Of a DNA stretch of 18,720 bases, positions 7,335 through 15,227 are shown piece by piece. The translations under genes were made by a program, and so were the position numbers. Below the pieces are notes generated by a model. The model was not told where the DNA came from and made no database searches. It saw only the letters and a program-made list of their open reading frames with translations. The DNA is from Porticoccus sp. (GTDB taxonomy: Bacteria; Pseudomonadota; Gammaproteobacteria; Pseudomonadales; Porticoccaceae): contig JALQUJ010000179.1 of the NCBI GenBank assembly GCA_023263825.1, forward strand, positions 1 to 18,720, in the 5' to 3' direction. Position 1 is the first letter of the stretch. Each line of letters starts with the position of its first letter.

Positions 7335-7557
7335 AGAAAACCTGATACCTGTCTGTATTTAAACTCATCTTATTTGCCAATGCTTAAGAGACTCTTAAGG
7401 TCTTCATTGAGGTGCATTTAGTATTTAATTGGGGGGATGAGAAATAAGTAGGTAAAAAATTAGTCAGAGAGAAGAGTAGAAGAAAGGCCATTGGAGGTAT
7501 TCAGCTAAAATAAAAAAAGAAGCTTATTTATTACGGGAGGGGATATGTCTGTGTTTT
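7335..7557. other. Intergenic region between the divergent minus-strand operon and the pxp locus
   Basis: 223 bp, AT-rich, holding the CTTAAG box and the presumed promoter of the leftward operon. Near its right end a strong ribosome binding site (GGGAGGGG) precedes an ATG at 7545. That ATG is out of frame with the hydro-lyase remnant and gives only a short unrelated peptide. No other gene or repeat is seen. Confidence 0.5.
7383..7399 (-). promoter_or_regulatory. PmrA/BasR-type response-regulator box (CTTAAG-N5-CTTAAG)
   Basis: Two perfect CTTAAG hexamers are separated by 5 bp (AGACT on the plus strand). This matches the PmrA-family consensus YTTAAK-N5-YTTAAK exactly. The site ends 49 bp upstream of the first operon gene. 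On the minus strand a possible -10, TAAGAT, follows 10 bp after the box, with no good -35, as expected for an activator-dependent promoter. Each hexamer is itself palindromic, so orientation cannot be told from the repeat alone. Control by the operon's own OmpR-type regulator is inferred. Confidence 0.55.
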
Positions 7558-7845
7558 ATGGCAGCAGATGCCATTCGGGCCGTACAAATTTCCACCCGTT
7601 TTCCATCGGTTCATGGCGCCCCCATTCATTTTGGAGATCCATCACTAATCGGCATTTCAGATATTAATCAGCCTGAATTTGGCGATGCGGTTACGATTAA
7701 ACTCGATGAAATACCTGTTTTTTGGGCTTGTGGTGTCACACCTCAGGTAGCCTTGGAACAGGCCAAGCCTCCAGTGTGTATCACCCATAGCCCGGGTTGT
7801 ATGCTGGTAACAGATCATAGAAATAGCCAATTAGCTGTACTTTAA
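7558..7845 (+). pseudogene. 3' remnant of a DUF1445 putative hydro-lyase (D-glutamate cyclase N-domain family)
   Basis: 95 codons corresponding only to the C-terminal third of DUF1445 proteins, which are normally about 260 aa. Conserved pieces are ADAIRAVQISTRFP, HGAPIHFGDPSLIGI, VFWACGVTPQ and ITHSPGCMLVTD, all well preserved. Homology starts within two codons of position 7558. Going upstream in frame, an amber stop appears at 7477 with no DUF1445 sequence before it, so the first ~500 bp of the gene are missing. The gap to the divergent operon is only 223 bp, too small to hold the rest. In other bacteria DUF1445 genes sit beside pxpABC, and in the mitochondrial D-glutamate cyclase DGLUCY this domain is fused to DUF4392. 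The fragment is probably non-functional, although a short peptide could still be translated. Confidence 0.8.
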
Positions 7846-7912
7846 TTTCACAGCGTATTTTCGTACCAAACAATATGATAAGTTTTGCACAGCAAGGTGA
7901 TGAGAAGGTGAA

Positions 7913-8674
7913 ATGACGAAAGCCGATGTGGGTAAATCAGGTAGCTTACTACTCAATTGTGATTTAGGTGAAAGTTTTGGCGCCTGGACCATGGGTATGG
8001 ATGAGGCCGTTATGCCTTATATTGACCAGGCCAACATTGCGTGTGGATTCCATGCAGGAGATCACATGGTCATGCAGCGGACGCTGAGTTTGGCGGTGAA
8101 GCATGGCGTGATGGTTGGTGCACACCCGGGGTATCCTGACCTTGTTGGATTTGGTCGGCGTTCTATTAACCATTCTTTTGACGAAATAAAGGCACTTATG
8201 CATTACCAGATGTCTGCGTTGGATGGTATGGCAAAAGTCCATGGTGTGGAAATGCAGTATGTGAAACCTCATGGTGCACTGTATAACGATATGATGGCTA
8301 ATGCAGCTATTCGTCATGCGGTGATGGATGCTGTCGCTACATTTTACCGCCCTATAAAACTGATGCTCTTGGCTACGGCCCAAGCTGATGATCATAGGCA
8401 GGAAGCACAAAAAATGGGTATTGAATTGTGGTTTGAGGCTTTTGCAGATCGTTGTTATGACGATAATGGAGTCTTGTTATCTCGAGCCAAATCAGGTGCT
8501 GTTCATCAACGATCTAAAATGTTGAGTCAAGTTGAAGAGTTAGTAAAAGAGGGGACAGTTACCACCGCAAGTGGCAACAAATTAAAATTGAGTGCAGACA
8601 CACTTTGTGTGCATGGGGATAACACCGAAGGTGTTTACGCTATTCAAGAAATCAGGCAGCTACTTGATACATGA
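7913..8674 (+). CDS. pxpA: 5-oxoprolinase subunit PxpA (LamB/YcsF family)
   Basis: A 253-aa protein, the normal length. With PxpB and PxpC it forms an ATP-dependent 5-oxoprolinase that opens 5-oxoproline to glutamate. Family signatures: LLNCDLGESFGAW (13-25), ANIACGFHAGDH (40-51), GAHPGYPDLVGFGRR (69-83) and VKPHGALYND (117-126); the conserved His and Asp residues of the metal/substrate site are present. A ribosome binding site (GAGAAGGTGA) precedes the ATG. Its stop overlaps the pxpB start (ATGA, 4 bp). A weak promoter candidate (TATGAT near 7874) lies between the DUF1445 remnant and this gene, so expression may no longer depend on the decayed upstream gene. Confidence 0.95.
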   Translation: MTKADVGKSGSLLLNCDLGESFGAWTMGMDEAVMPYIDQANIACGFHAGDHMVMQRTLSLAVKHGVMVGAHPGYPDLVGFGRRSINHSFDEIKALMHYQMSALDGMAKVHGVEMQYVKPHGALYNDMMANAAIRHAVMDAVATFYRPIKLMLLATAQADDHRQEAQKMGIELWFEAFADRCYDDNGVLLSRAKSGAVHQRSKMLSQVEELVKEGTVTTASGNKLKLSADTLCVHGDNTEGVYAIQEIRQLLDT

Positions 8675-9390
8675 ATATTACCGTAGCCGGTGAAAACTCA
8701 CTGATTATTTACTTCGGCGAGCATCAAAGCTTTCAGGCTCAAAGCTCTCAGTATCAGTACACAGAAGTATCTACTGAAATATTGAATCAGGTACAGCAAG
8801 CCGTTTTGATATTAACAGATTCCCTGGGTGAACTACTGGTAGACCTGGTGCCTTCCTATGCATCCCTTTTGGTTATCTACGATCTTTATCGGACTGATTT
8901 ACACACCATAAGACCCCAAATACGGAAGCTACTAAATGGAATTAATCAGGTTGAGCAACCTGCGGGCCGGTTAGTTGAGCTTCCTGTGTATTACAGTACC
9001 GAATCTGGACCAGACCTGGAGTTGTTGGCAACTAATGCTGGCTTGAGTATAGATGAGGTTGTTGATCTTCATCAGGCTCAGGAGTATCAGGTCTATGCTA
9101 TCGGATTTGCTCCCGGGTTTGCTTATCTTGGGGAGGTTGATGAGCGTATTGCCACCCCTCGATTAGCGACGCCTAGGCAGCAGGTACCACGTGGTGCAGT
9201 AGGTATTGCCGATCGTCAAACAGCCGTGTATCCCTCAGTTTCACCCGGTGGTTGGAATTTAATTGGTCTTTGCCCACAACGCATGTTTGATCCTGATGCA
9301 ACGCCTACAATGCCCGTGAAAGTAGGGGACAGTGTTCGTTTTAATAGCATTGATCGAGGAACCTTTTTGTCCTTGGGCGGAGTGTTGTAA
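8671..9390 (+). CDS. pxpB: 5-oxoprolinase subunit PxpB (KipI family)
   Basis: 239 aa, full length for the family. It has a C-terminal cyclophilin-like domain with the signatures VELPVYYST (102-110), YAIGFAPGFAYLGEV (142-156), ATPRLATPRQQVPRGAVGIA (161-180) and SPGGWNLIG (191-199). PxpB and PxpC form the ATP-using part of 5-oxoprolinase; the Bacillus homologue was first named KipI, an inhibitor of the sporulation kinase KinA. It is translationally coupled to both neighbours: 4 bp overlap with pxpA and 1 bp with pxpC (TAATG). Confidence 0.95.
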   Translation: MNITVAGENSLIIYFGEHQSFQAQSSQYQYTEVSTEILNQVQQAVLILTDSLGELLVDLVPSYASLLVIYDLYRTDLHTIRPQIRKLLNGINQVEQPAGRLVELPVYYSTESGPDLELLATNAGLSIDEVVDLHQAQEYQVYAIGFAPGFAYLGEVDERIATPRLATPRQQVPRGAVGIADRQTAVYPSVSPGGWNLIGLCPQRMFDPDATPTMPVKVGDSVRFNSIDRGTFLSLGGVL

Positions 9391-10373
9391 TGATTGAGCC
9401 TGTTAAATCACTACCGGGCTTTGTTGTGAAAAAGCCAGGCCCAAGAGCATTACTGCAGGATTTTGGTCGTTATGGTTTCCATCATTTGGGTATGACGACA
9501 GGTGGTCCTGCCGATTCTGTGGCTTTTCGTTGGGCCAATCGCCTCTGTAAAAATGATTTGAGCACGACGGCGCTGGAAGTGAGTGTGGGTGGTTTGATAT
9601 TGGAATGCTCCGCAGAGACACAGATAGCTGTTTGTGGCGCGAATATGCCCTTAACGATTAATGGCCGTGTACGTGCTTTGTGGCGTAGCCATAAAATAAA
9701 GCCTGGAGATATGATTGAAATGGGCTTTGCTACAGAGGGTGTTATTGCTTACCTTGCTGTAGCTGGTGGTTTTGATGTGACTCTATCTTTCGGTAGTACG
9801 GCAACTGTTGTTCGTGAAGATATCGGAGGGCTTAAAGGCGATAAACTGGAATCGGGAGATTATTTACCCTGTGTTTCTCATAATGGCAATAACAATCGAT
9901 ATAAAGACGATAATAATCCATGCTTAAAACTACCCAAGGGTTATCACCCAGTATATGGGCACCATGCCATGCTTCGGGTTATACCCGGCTATCAACAACA
10001 TGATTTTAGTCGTTACCAACAGCGACGCTTTTTTAGTCACGAATATACCATCAGTTCTCAATCTGACCGTATGGGTTGTCGCCTTGAGGGCCCAGCCATT
10101 CAGCCAGAGATTGATGGTATTTTATCGGAAGGTATTTGTCTGGGTGCGATACAGGTGCCACCCGATGGTCAGCCAATTATTTTGATGCACGACCGGCAGA
10201 CCATTGGTGGATATCCAAAAATAGGTTCTGTTTTGTCTCTGGATCTGGGATCGTTAGCTCAATTGAAACCTGGTGATAAAGTGTATTTTGTGCCTATTAC
10301 CGTAGATGATGCCCATAACATACTTCACCTGGCTGATAGTTACTTTAATAAAATTGAGCCTGTTCTTTGCTGA
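9390..10373 (+). CDS. pxpC: 5-oxoprolinase subunit PxpC (KipA/biotin-dependent carboxyltransferase family)
   Basis: 327 aa with the hallmarks LLQDFGRYGFHHLGM (21-35), GGPADSVAFRWANRL (38-52), CGANMPLTING (about 83-93), YLAVAGGFDV near 121-130 and the C-terminal MHDRQTIGGYPKIG. It completes the PxpABC complex with the two preceding genes. The length is normal and no lesion is visible, in contrast to the decayed DUF1445 and DUF4392 genes on either side. After the stop there is an AT-rich 136-bp gap without a convincing terminator. Confidence 0.95.
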   Translation: MIEPVKSLPGFVVKKPGPRALLQDFGRYGFHHLGMTTGGPADSVAFRWANRLCKNDLSTTALEVSVGGLILECSAETQIAVCGANMPLTINGRVRALWRSHKIKPGDMIEMGFATEGVIAYLAVAGGFDVTLSFGSTATVVREDIGGLKGDKLESGDYLPCVSHNGNNNRYKDDNNPCLKLPKGYHPVYGHHAMLRVIPGYQQHDFSRYQQRRFFSHEYTISSQSDRMGCRLEGPAIQPEIDGILSEGICLGAIQVPPDGQPIILMHDRQTIGGYPKIGSVLSLDLGSLAQLKPGDKVYFVPITVDDAHNILHLADSYFNKIEPVLC

Positions 10374-10509
10374 TAAAAATTTACTATTAAAAAAATTGTT
10401 AAATAAAAATCTTGTAAAACGGGCGGTAAATTTCAAGCGGTCTTATACTTTAATGTAAGTTGAAGATGATGTGATTAGCTAGAAGAATTGGTGGTTAAAT
10501 AATAGTCAC

Positions 10510-11372
10510 TTGGAGTTTTCTTTGAATGATGATCTTTCTCTCAGTCAGCAGATAGAAGGCCTTCTGGTGGCACGCAATCCACGAGGTATGCAGACAGCAC
10601 AGTCAGCACTCTCTCCCTGTTATTGTCTACGTTCTGCACAAATGATAGCTCAATGTTCAGGGAACGTTCTTATTGGAACAGAGTTCCCCGTAAACGGCAC
10701 TTATGAGACCGATGGGCCAGTAGGTGCTGTGGCCTTGTAACGGGCACTTTTTGCTATTGGTATTAATCCAGTTCTGGTTTGTGGTGAGCCGCTGGCCAGT
10801 GCAGTGAAGGGAGAGTATCAAGTATATTCCATGCCGATAGGCATAGAATCCTATATTAGCAATAGCATTGAAAACCCAATACAGAGCCTACTAAGCACCT
10901 ACAACCCCTCATTGATCATTACCATTGAATTACCTGGTAGAGCGGCAGACGGCTTTTATTACAACATGCGTGGTATCAATATCAGTGACCAGGTTATAGG
11001 TTTTGATGATGTTTTGTTATTGGCAGGTTCTCCCAGTATTAGTATTGGTGATGGTGGCAATGAAGTAGGGATGGGGAATATCTCAGAGTATTTATCTGAT
11101 TTGGATATTATTCCTAGTGCAACAACATGTGACGAACTGGTCATTGCTGATGTATCGAATTGGGCAGCGCATGGCATCATTGCAATGCTTTCGAAACTGA
11201 TGGAAAAGATTTTTTGTGTGATTGGGATAACCAGCAATATTTGAAATGCTTTTCCCAGCGGGGTAGCGTTGATGGCGTTACTGGAGAAAAAACACTGACA
11301 GAAGATGGCTTGGCATGTGAAGTGACAGATTCTGTGATTGCACAACTGAGGCACTTAAGTGGATTTTCTTGA
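10510..11372 (+). pseudogene. Broken DUF4392 gene (D-glutamate cyclase C-domain family)
   Basis: A nearly full-length DUF4392 gene (~285 codons) with two inactivating lesions. Frame 1 begins at a TTG (10510) and has the family N-terminus LLVARNPRGM and TEFPVNGTYETDGPVGAVAL. A TAA at 10738-10740 then interrupts it where the family has Tyr (AL-Y-RAL). The same frame continues as RALFAIGINPVLVCGEPLAS through SISIGDGGNEVGMGN and VSNWAAHGIIAMLSKL. Near 11198 a one-base loss shifts the frame: homology resumes in another frame as DGKDFLCDWDNQ, GSVDGVTGEKTLTEDGL and runs to the TGA at 11370. DUF4392 with DUF1445 makes up DGLUCY, which cyclises D-glutamate to 5-oxo-D-proline. The conserved GDGGNE and ETDGP motifs are still intact, so decay appears recent. 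Sequencing error could explain one lesion but is unlikely for both. Confidence 0.85.
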
Positions 11373-11568
11373 TCTATAGTAAAGATATTGTATGGAAAAA
11401 AGGAGAATTAGCTTTGCCTGTTTTTGGCACCACTGATAAGATTTCCAGCCCTTTCGTGCAGGAATTTCTATCATTTCTCTTTATTAAAAAATGACAGCAG
11501 TTGTTACAAAAGAGGCCGATGAGTTCAAACTTGAACTCCATAGTAATAGAGTAATGGTAATTGGATAA
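11369..11568 (+). other. Short unrecognised reading frames between the DUF4392 pseudogene and dat
   Basis: Two small adjacent frames fill this gap: a 41-codon frame from TTG 11369 to TGA 11494 (containing KKGELALPVFGTTDKISS), and a 25-codon frame from ATG 11491 to TAA 11568. They overlap by 4 bp (ATGA). Neither resembles a known family to me. They could be debris of a further lost gene or simply chance. The second frame contains an inverted repeat (11521-11538). Confidence 0.25.
11521..11538. repeat. Inverted repeat upstream of dat
   Basis: GAGTTCAA and TTGAACTC form perfect 8-bp arms around a 2-bp centre. The repeat ends 35 bp before the dat start codon. The short centre suggests a dimeric-regulator operator more than an RNA hairpin. 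No matching regulator is encoded nearby. Confidence 0.4.
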
Positions 11569-11573
11569 ACCTA

Positions 11574-12449
11574 ATGAGTATCGTTTACTTAAATAATAGT
11601 TATATGCCTATGGCAGAAGCAAAAATATCTCCAATGGACAGGGGGTTTCTGTTTGGTGACGGTATCTATGAAGTAGTACCGTCATACCATGGTCAAATGG
11701 TGGGCTTCACGCTACATATTGATCGTATGAACAATGGTTTGGCTGCAGTGGGTATTGAGCTGGATAAATTTTTTAAAGAGGGTTGGTCACACCAGCAATG
11801 GAAAGAAGTCTGCGATAACCTCATTGAAAAAAATGGTTCTGGGAATCTGGCCCTTTATCTACATGTTAGCAGGGGAGCTGATACCAAACGATTTCATGCC
11901 TACCCAGAAGATATTGAGCCAACGGTCTTTGCCTTTGCTTTTGAAATTCCCCCGGCACCTGTTCCTGACAAATCAAAAGTAGTCGGGTATAAAGTTGCCA
12001 CTCATAGAGATTTGCGATGGGAGCGTTGCCAAATTAAATCCACGGCATTATTGGGTAATGTCATGCACTTTCAACATGGTTATGAGCAGGGTGCCAATGA
12101 GACGTTACTTTATAACGAGCGTAATGAATTAACGGAGGCGAGTGCGTGTAATGCCTATATCGTGAAAGATGGCGTAGTGATTACACCGTCAGCGGACAAT
12201 CAGATTTTGGCGGGCATTACCCGTCATATATTATTGGATTTGCTTAGAAAAGAGGGCTCTATTTCTGTGGAAGAACGCTCGGTCACTATGGATGAAGTTT
12301 TCGATGCCGATGAGGTTTGGGTGACCAGCTCTTCCAAGGAAGTTGTTCCCGTGATTGAAATTGATGGTCAGCCCGTCGGTGATGGTAACATTGGCGATGT
12401 TTGGCTTGCTGCTCAGACGATTTACTCGGCCGGAAAATTAAATTACTAG
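11574..12449 (+). CDS. dat: D-amino-acid aminotransferase (class IV, PLP-dependent)
   Basis: A 291-aa fold-type IV aminotransferase. It catalyses D-Ala + 2-oxoglutarate to pyruvate + D-Glu. Signatures: SPMDRGFLFGDGIYEVVP (19-36), the PLP Lys155 in CQIKSTALLGNV, Glu188 in ELTEASACNAYIV that contacts the PLP ring nitrogen, and the phosphate-binding loop ILAGITRHILL with VTSSSKEVVPV further on. RGADTKRFH (100-108) contains a dat-type carboxylate-binding Arg/His region, which favours D-amino-acid over branched-chain transaminase. The ribosome binding site is weak. The start at 11574 fits the conserved N-terminus IVYLNNSYMP. The gene precedes alr by 75 bp, so the pair can make D-Glu from L-Ala. 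Confidence 0.88.
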   Translation: MSIVYLNNSYMPMAEAKISPMDRGFLFGDGIYEVVPSYHGQMVGFTLHIDRMNNGLAAVGIELDKFFKEGWSHQQWKEVCDNLIEKNGSGNLALYLHVSRGADTKRFHAYPEDIEPTVFAFAFEIPPAPVPDKSKVVGYKVATHRDLRWERCQIKSTALLGNVMHFQHGYEQGANETLLYNERNELTEASACNAYIVKDGVVITPSADNQILAGITRHILLDLLRKEGSISVEERSVTMDEVFDADEVWVTSSSKEVVPVIEIDGQPVGDGNIGDVWLAAQTIYSAGKLNY

Positions 12450-12524
12450 TCCTGTTCTAAACTTAAGAATTTTTAAAATTAAAAGCTTTCAAGATTAAGA
12501 GCATTAAGGAAAGCCCTACATATT

Positions 12525-13700
12525 ATGTCTCGTCCTGCAAAAGTATTGATAGATCTTGGGGCACTACGCCACAACTGTCAGTTAGCTAACAGCCTATCTC
12601 CTGAGTCAAAAACTATGGCTATTATTAAGGCTGATGCCTATGGTCATGGAGCTATTCAGGTTGCTCAGGCATTGGAAGATCTTGCCCCGGCTTTTGGTGT
12701 GGCCTGTATAGAAGAGGCGCTAGAGCTTAGAGAAGCAGGGATACAAACACCCATTCATCTCTTGGAAGGAACTTTCTCCAAAGATGAAATACAGATTGCA
12801 GCCAATAATAATTTTAGTCTTGCTGTGGTCAATCACGAGCAGAAAAAAGCATTGCTTAATTGTCAGCTCGATAACTCAGTCCAGAAACCACAAGATACCT
12901 TCTTGTTAAGGAAAGATCCTATAAAAGTATGGCTCCACGTTGATTCGGGCATGCACCGGTTAGGTGTTCAACCTGATGAAGTAGCTAGCAGCTACCAGGA
13001 GCTGGCAGCGTGCAGCCATATTCAGGATGATATTGTTATTGCCACGCACTTTGCCTGTGCAGATGACCTGGAGAATACCTTTTCTACAGAACAGGTTCGT
13101 CGATTTCAACAGGGGTTAGCTGCGTTAGACTTACAAAGTTTTGATGAGTCTCTTCTTTCAAGTCACATACCTCTGAGCTTGGCTAATTCAGCAGCATTGC
13201 TTGGTTGGCCAGAAACCAGAGCAGCGTGGAATCGCCCGGGCATCATGCTGTTCGGTAGTTCACCTTTTTCAGCCCCTCATAAAGAGGCCGATAAATTATT
13301 ACCGGTCATGACCTTTAAATCAGGTGTAATTGCTTTGCGTGAAATACCCCCCGGTGAAACCGTTGGCTATGCAGCGACATGGACAGCGGCAAGGCCTTCT
13401 CGTATTGCTACCGTGGCCATCGGTTATGGCGACGGCTATCCTGTCCATGCCCCCAGCGGTACGCCGGTATTAATTAATGGGCATCGTTGCCCTATGGTTG
13501 GTCGTGTCTCTATGGATATGATTACCGTGGATGTAACGGATTTGCCAGATATCTCTTTGGGCGATGAAGTTATTCTTTGGGGTGGAAGTTTATCTGCTCA
13601 TTTGTCAGTAAATGAAGTGGCTAATTGTGTAGGCACGATCAGTTACGAGCTATTAACACGTATGCCCCGACGTACACCTAGGGAATATATTGGTCATTAG
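12525..13700 (+). CDS. alr: Alanine racemase
   Basis: A 391-aa fold-type III PLP enzyme that interconverts L- and D-Ala for peptidoglycan. PLP Lys35 lies in the signature AIIKADAYGHG (32-42). The opposite catalytic Tyr is Tyr282 in GETVGYAATW. The C-terminal domain has IGYGDGYP (299-306) and GRVSMDMITVDVT (326-338). It is about 30 residues longer than typical Alr (~360 aa). The extra residues lie mainly at about 113-132 (including SVQKPQDTFLLRKDP), before the conserved LHVDSGMHRLG. It follows dat on the same strand, probably in one transcript, and is closed by a hairpin terminator at 13766. Catabolic DadX is the alternative name, but no dadA neighbour is present. Confidence 0.95.
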   Translation: MSRPAKVLIDLGALRHNCQLANSLSPESKTMAIIKADAYGHGAIQVAQALEDLAPAFGVACIEEALELREAGIQTPIHLLEGTFSKDEIQIAANNNFSLAVVNHEQKKALLNCQLDNSVQKPQDTFLLRKDPIKVWLHVDSGMHRLGVQPDEVASSYQELAACSHIQDDIVIATHFACADDLENTFSTEQVRRFQQGLAALDLQSFDESLLSSHIPLSLANSAALLGWPETRAAWNRPGIMLFGSSPFSAPHKEADKLLPVMTFKSGVIALREIPPGETVGYAATWTAARPSRIATVAIGYGDGYPVHAPSGTPVLINGHRCPMVGRVSMDMITVDVTDLPDISLGDEVILWGGSLSAHLSVNEVANCVGTISYELLTRMPRRTPREYIGH

Positions 13701-13765
13701 AGGCGCTTGCAAAAGAGATGCTTGTAAAACTACTCCTTAATTTGAAGTAACCGTTGAACCTCTTT

Positions 13766-13788
13766 AACCATCTTTGTTGATGGTTTTT
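13766..13788 (+). terminator. Intrinsic terminator after alr
   Basis: AACCATC and GATGGTT form a 7-bp stem with a 6-nt loop, running into TTTTT. It lies 65 bp after the alr stop. Confidence 0.65.
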
Positions 13789-13975
13789 ACCACAGTAGAG
13801 TTACATTCACCTGTTCTCATGGGTTAACAAATTATCCAGATCAATAAGTAGCTTAGTTTTTTTGTGATGTTTCTGATATAGGGAAAGAGTTTAATGGTTA
13901 ACCATATAAACATTACGTTGAGGTGTATGTTTAGTCACTGCAATGAGAATATTTTTGTATCGAATAGGGAGAGAT

Positions 13976-13997
13976 TGCCCCAGGGAATCCTGGGGCA
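13976..13997 (-). terminator. Strong hairpin downstream of purC
   Basis: TGCCCCAGG and CCTGGGGCA form a perfect 9-bp GC-rich stem with a 4-nt loop, 27 bp after the purC stop. On the minus strand no U-tract follows (AUCUCUCCC). On the plus strand a loose T-rich run follows. It probably protects or ends the purC 3' end and may also block read-through from alr. Confidence 0.5.
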
Positions 13998-14023
13998 CGT
14001 GTTGTTGTTTTGAATATGAGTAA

Positions 14024-15127
14024 TTAATTAATCAACCCAAACTCTTTATCGAGTATTTCAATAATTTCTGCTTTAGGGTTTTCTGATAATGCCAGTTTTT
14101 CACCGGTAATTTTTTCTGCGATGGCTTGATAGGTTGCTGAAACTTCCATCAATACAGCTTCTGGCAGAGCATTGTCTTTTGCCAGTTCTAGACGTTCGGC
14201 CATTCTATCCTTATTTAACAGAATATCTGGGTCCGGGAAGTGCTTTAGCAATAGTTGGCGGAAGCTCTCTTTCGAGTTTTCGACTACTTTCCCATCGCGG
14301 TAGCTGGGGCCGTCCCAGATACGTGAGGAGTCGGGGGTGCCGACTTCGTCCATATAAATCAGTTTTTCGTTACCTGCTTTATCTGTAACGTAGCCAAATT
14401 CAAATTTGGTATCCACGAAAATTTGGTCAAGTTTGGCTAATTCATTGCTTATAACGTCAAAGCCTTCTTTCAACAGTTTTTCATAGAGATCGATATCCCC
14501 AGTGCTCTTGAAGTTAAAGGCTTCAACATTGTTTACTATATTTAAGCGAGTGATATTGACATCATCTGCTTCGGGTACGCCGGCAAGGCCGGTAAGAACA
14601 CCTTTGGTGGAGGGGGTGATGAGTAGTTCAGGCAGCTTTTGATCTTTGGTTAAATCATCGGTGAGTTGAATGCCACAGAATACTCTTTCACCTTTTGAAT
14701 AGGCACGCCACATGGAACCGGTGATGTATTGGCGGCATATGGCTTCGATCAACACAGGTTTGGCTTTTTGAACAATCCACACAAAGGGATGGGGGATTTC
14801 CAAAATATGGCTGTCAGCTAACCCTTGTTCACGGAACAGCTTGAACCAGTGGTTAGATATAGCATTAAGTGCTGCGCCTTTGCCTGGAACGCCATTCATT
14901 CCGCCCTTACCATGCCAGATGCAATCAAAAGCAGAAATTCGATCGCTAATGACCATGATAGCTAGAGGTGCATCAGAGGCTACATCATAGTTTCGATCTT
15001 GGATAAGACGTTGGCTGTCTTCGGGTGTTAGCCAGTAAACGGAGCGTACTTTACCGCTGTGAACGGGGCCGTCGGTACGAATGGGTAGATCGTTATTTAC
15101 CGCCAATACTTTGTCTGCAAGATTCAT
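14024..15127 (-). CDS. purC: Phosphoribosylaminoimidazole-succinocarboxamide synthase (SAICAR synthetase), long form
   Basis: ATP-dependent ligase joining CAIR and aspartate in purine biosynthesis. With the ATG at 15127 it is 367 aa, far longer than E. coli PurC (237 aa) but normal for the long form of Alteromonadales and Vibrio-type bacteria. Motifs: SGKVRSVYWLT near the N-terminus, ISDRISAFDCIW, YITGSMWRAYSKGE and the signature MDEVGTPDSSRIWD. A TTG at 15136 would add three residues. The ATG is preferred because the conserved N-terminus MNLADKVLAVN starts there and an AGG lies 9 nt upstream. It is a monocistronic minus-strand gene convergent with alr. No convincing PurR operator was found upstream. 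Confidence 0.95.
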   Translation of the reverse strand: MNLADKVLAVNNDLPIRTDGPVHSGKVRSVYWLTPEDSQRLIQDRNYDVASDAPLAIMVISDRISAFDCIWHGKGGMNGVPGKGAALNAISNHWFKLFREQGLADSHILEIPHPFVWIVQKAKPVLIEAICRQYITGSMWRAYSKGERVFCGIQLTDDLTKDQKLPELLITPSTKGVLTGLAGVPEADDVNITRLNIVNNVEAFNFKSTGDIDLYEKLLKEGFDVISNELAKLDQIFVDTKFEFGYVTDKAGNEKLIYMDEVGTPDSSRIWDGPSYRDGKVVENSKESFRQLLLKHFPDPDILLNKDRMAERLELAKDNALPEAVLMEVSATYQAIAEKITGEKLALSENPKAEIIEILDKEFGLIN

Positions 15128-15227
15128 TTCAAACAACCTGTGATCAGTTGATTTATTTATTAGTTCGCACGTTCAATTTGCGTGATAAACCTTATGTAAG
15201 ATAGGGTTTATGGGGCGCATAGACTCT

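Larger units (their letters stand above)
13701..14023. other. Intergenic region between convergent alr and purC
   Basis: 323 bp without a supportable gene. It contains the alr terminator and a strong hairpin next to the purC 3' end. The sequence between them is AT-rich and featureless. Confidence 0.6.

Noticed and set aside
7964..8410. 148-codon frame on the minus strand inside pxpA
   Set aside because: It is His/Met-rich with no domain and antisense to conserved PxpA motifs; a by-product of codon use.
10738..10740. Programmed stop-codon read-through in the DUF4392 gene
   Set aside because: A separate frameshift 460 bp later also breaks the gene, so decay is simpler than recoding.
12461..12480. 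Second CTTAAG-N5 box between dat and alr
   Set aside because: Only the first hexamer matches; the second (TTAAAA) departs from the consensus and it lies within a probable operon.
13976..13997. Palindrome as a phage/plasmid attachment or repeat element
   Set aside because: A single copy next to the purC stop with a 4-nt loop is better explained as a 3'-end hairpin.
15155..15190. Possible PurR operator before purC (ACGCAAA half-site)
   Set aside because: Only one half matches the PurR consensus; the second half does not, so it is not supported.
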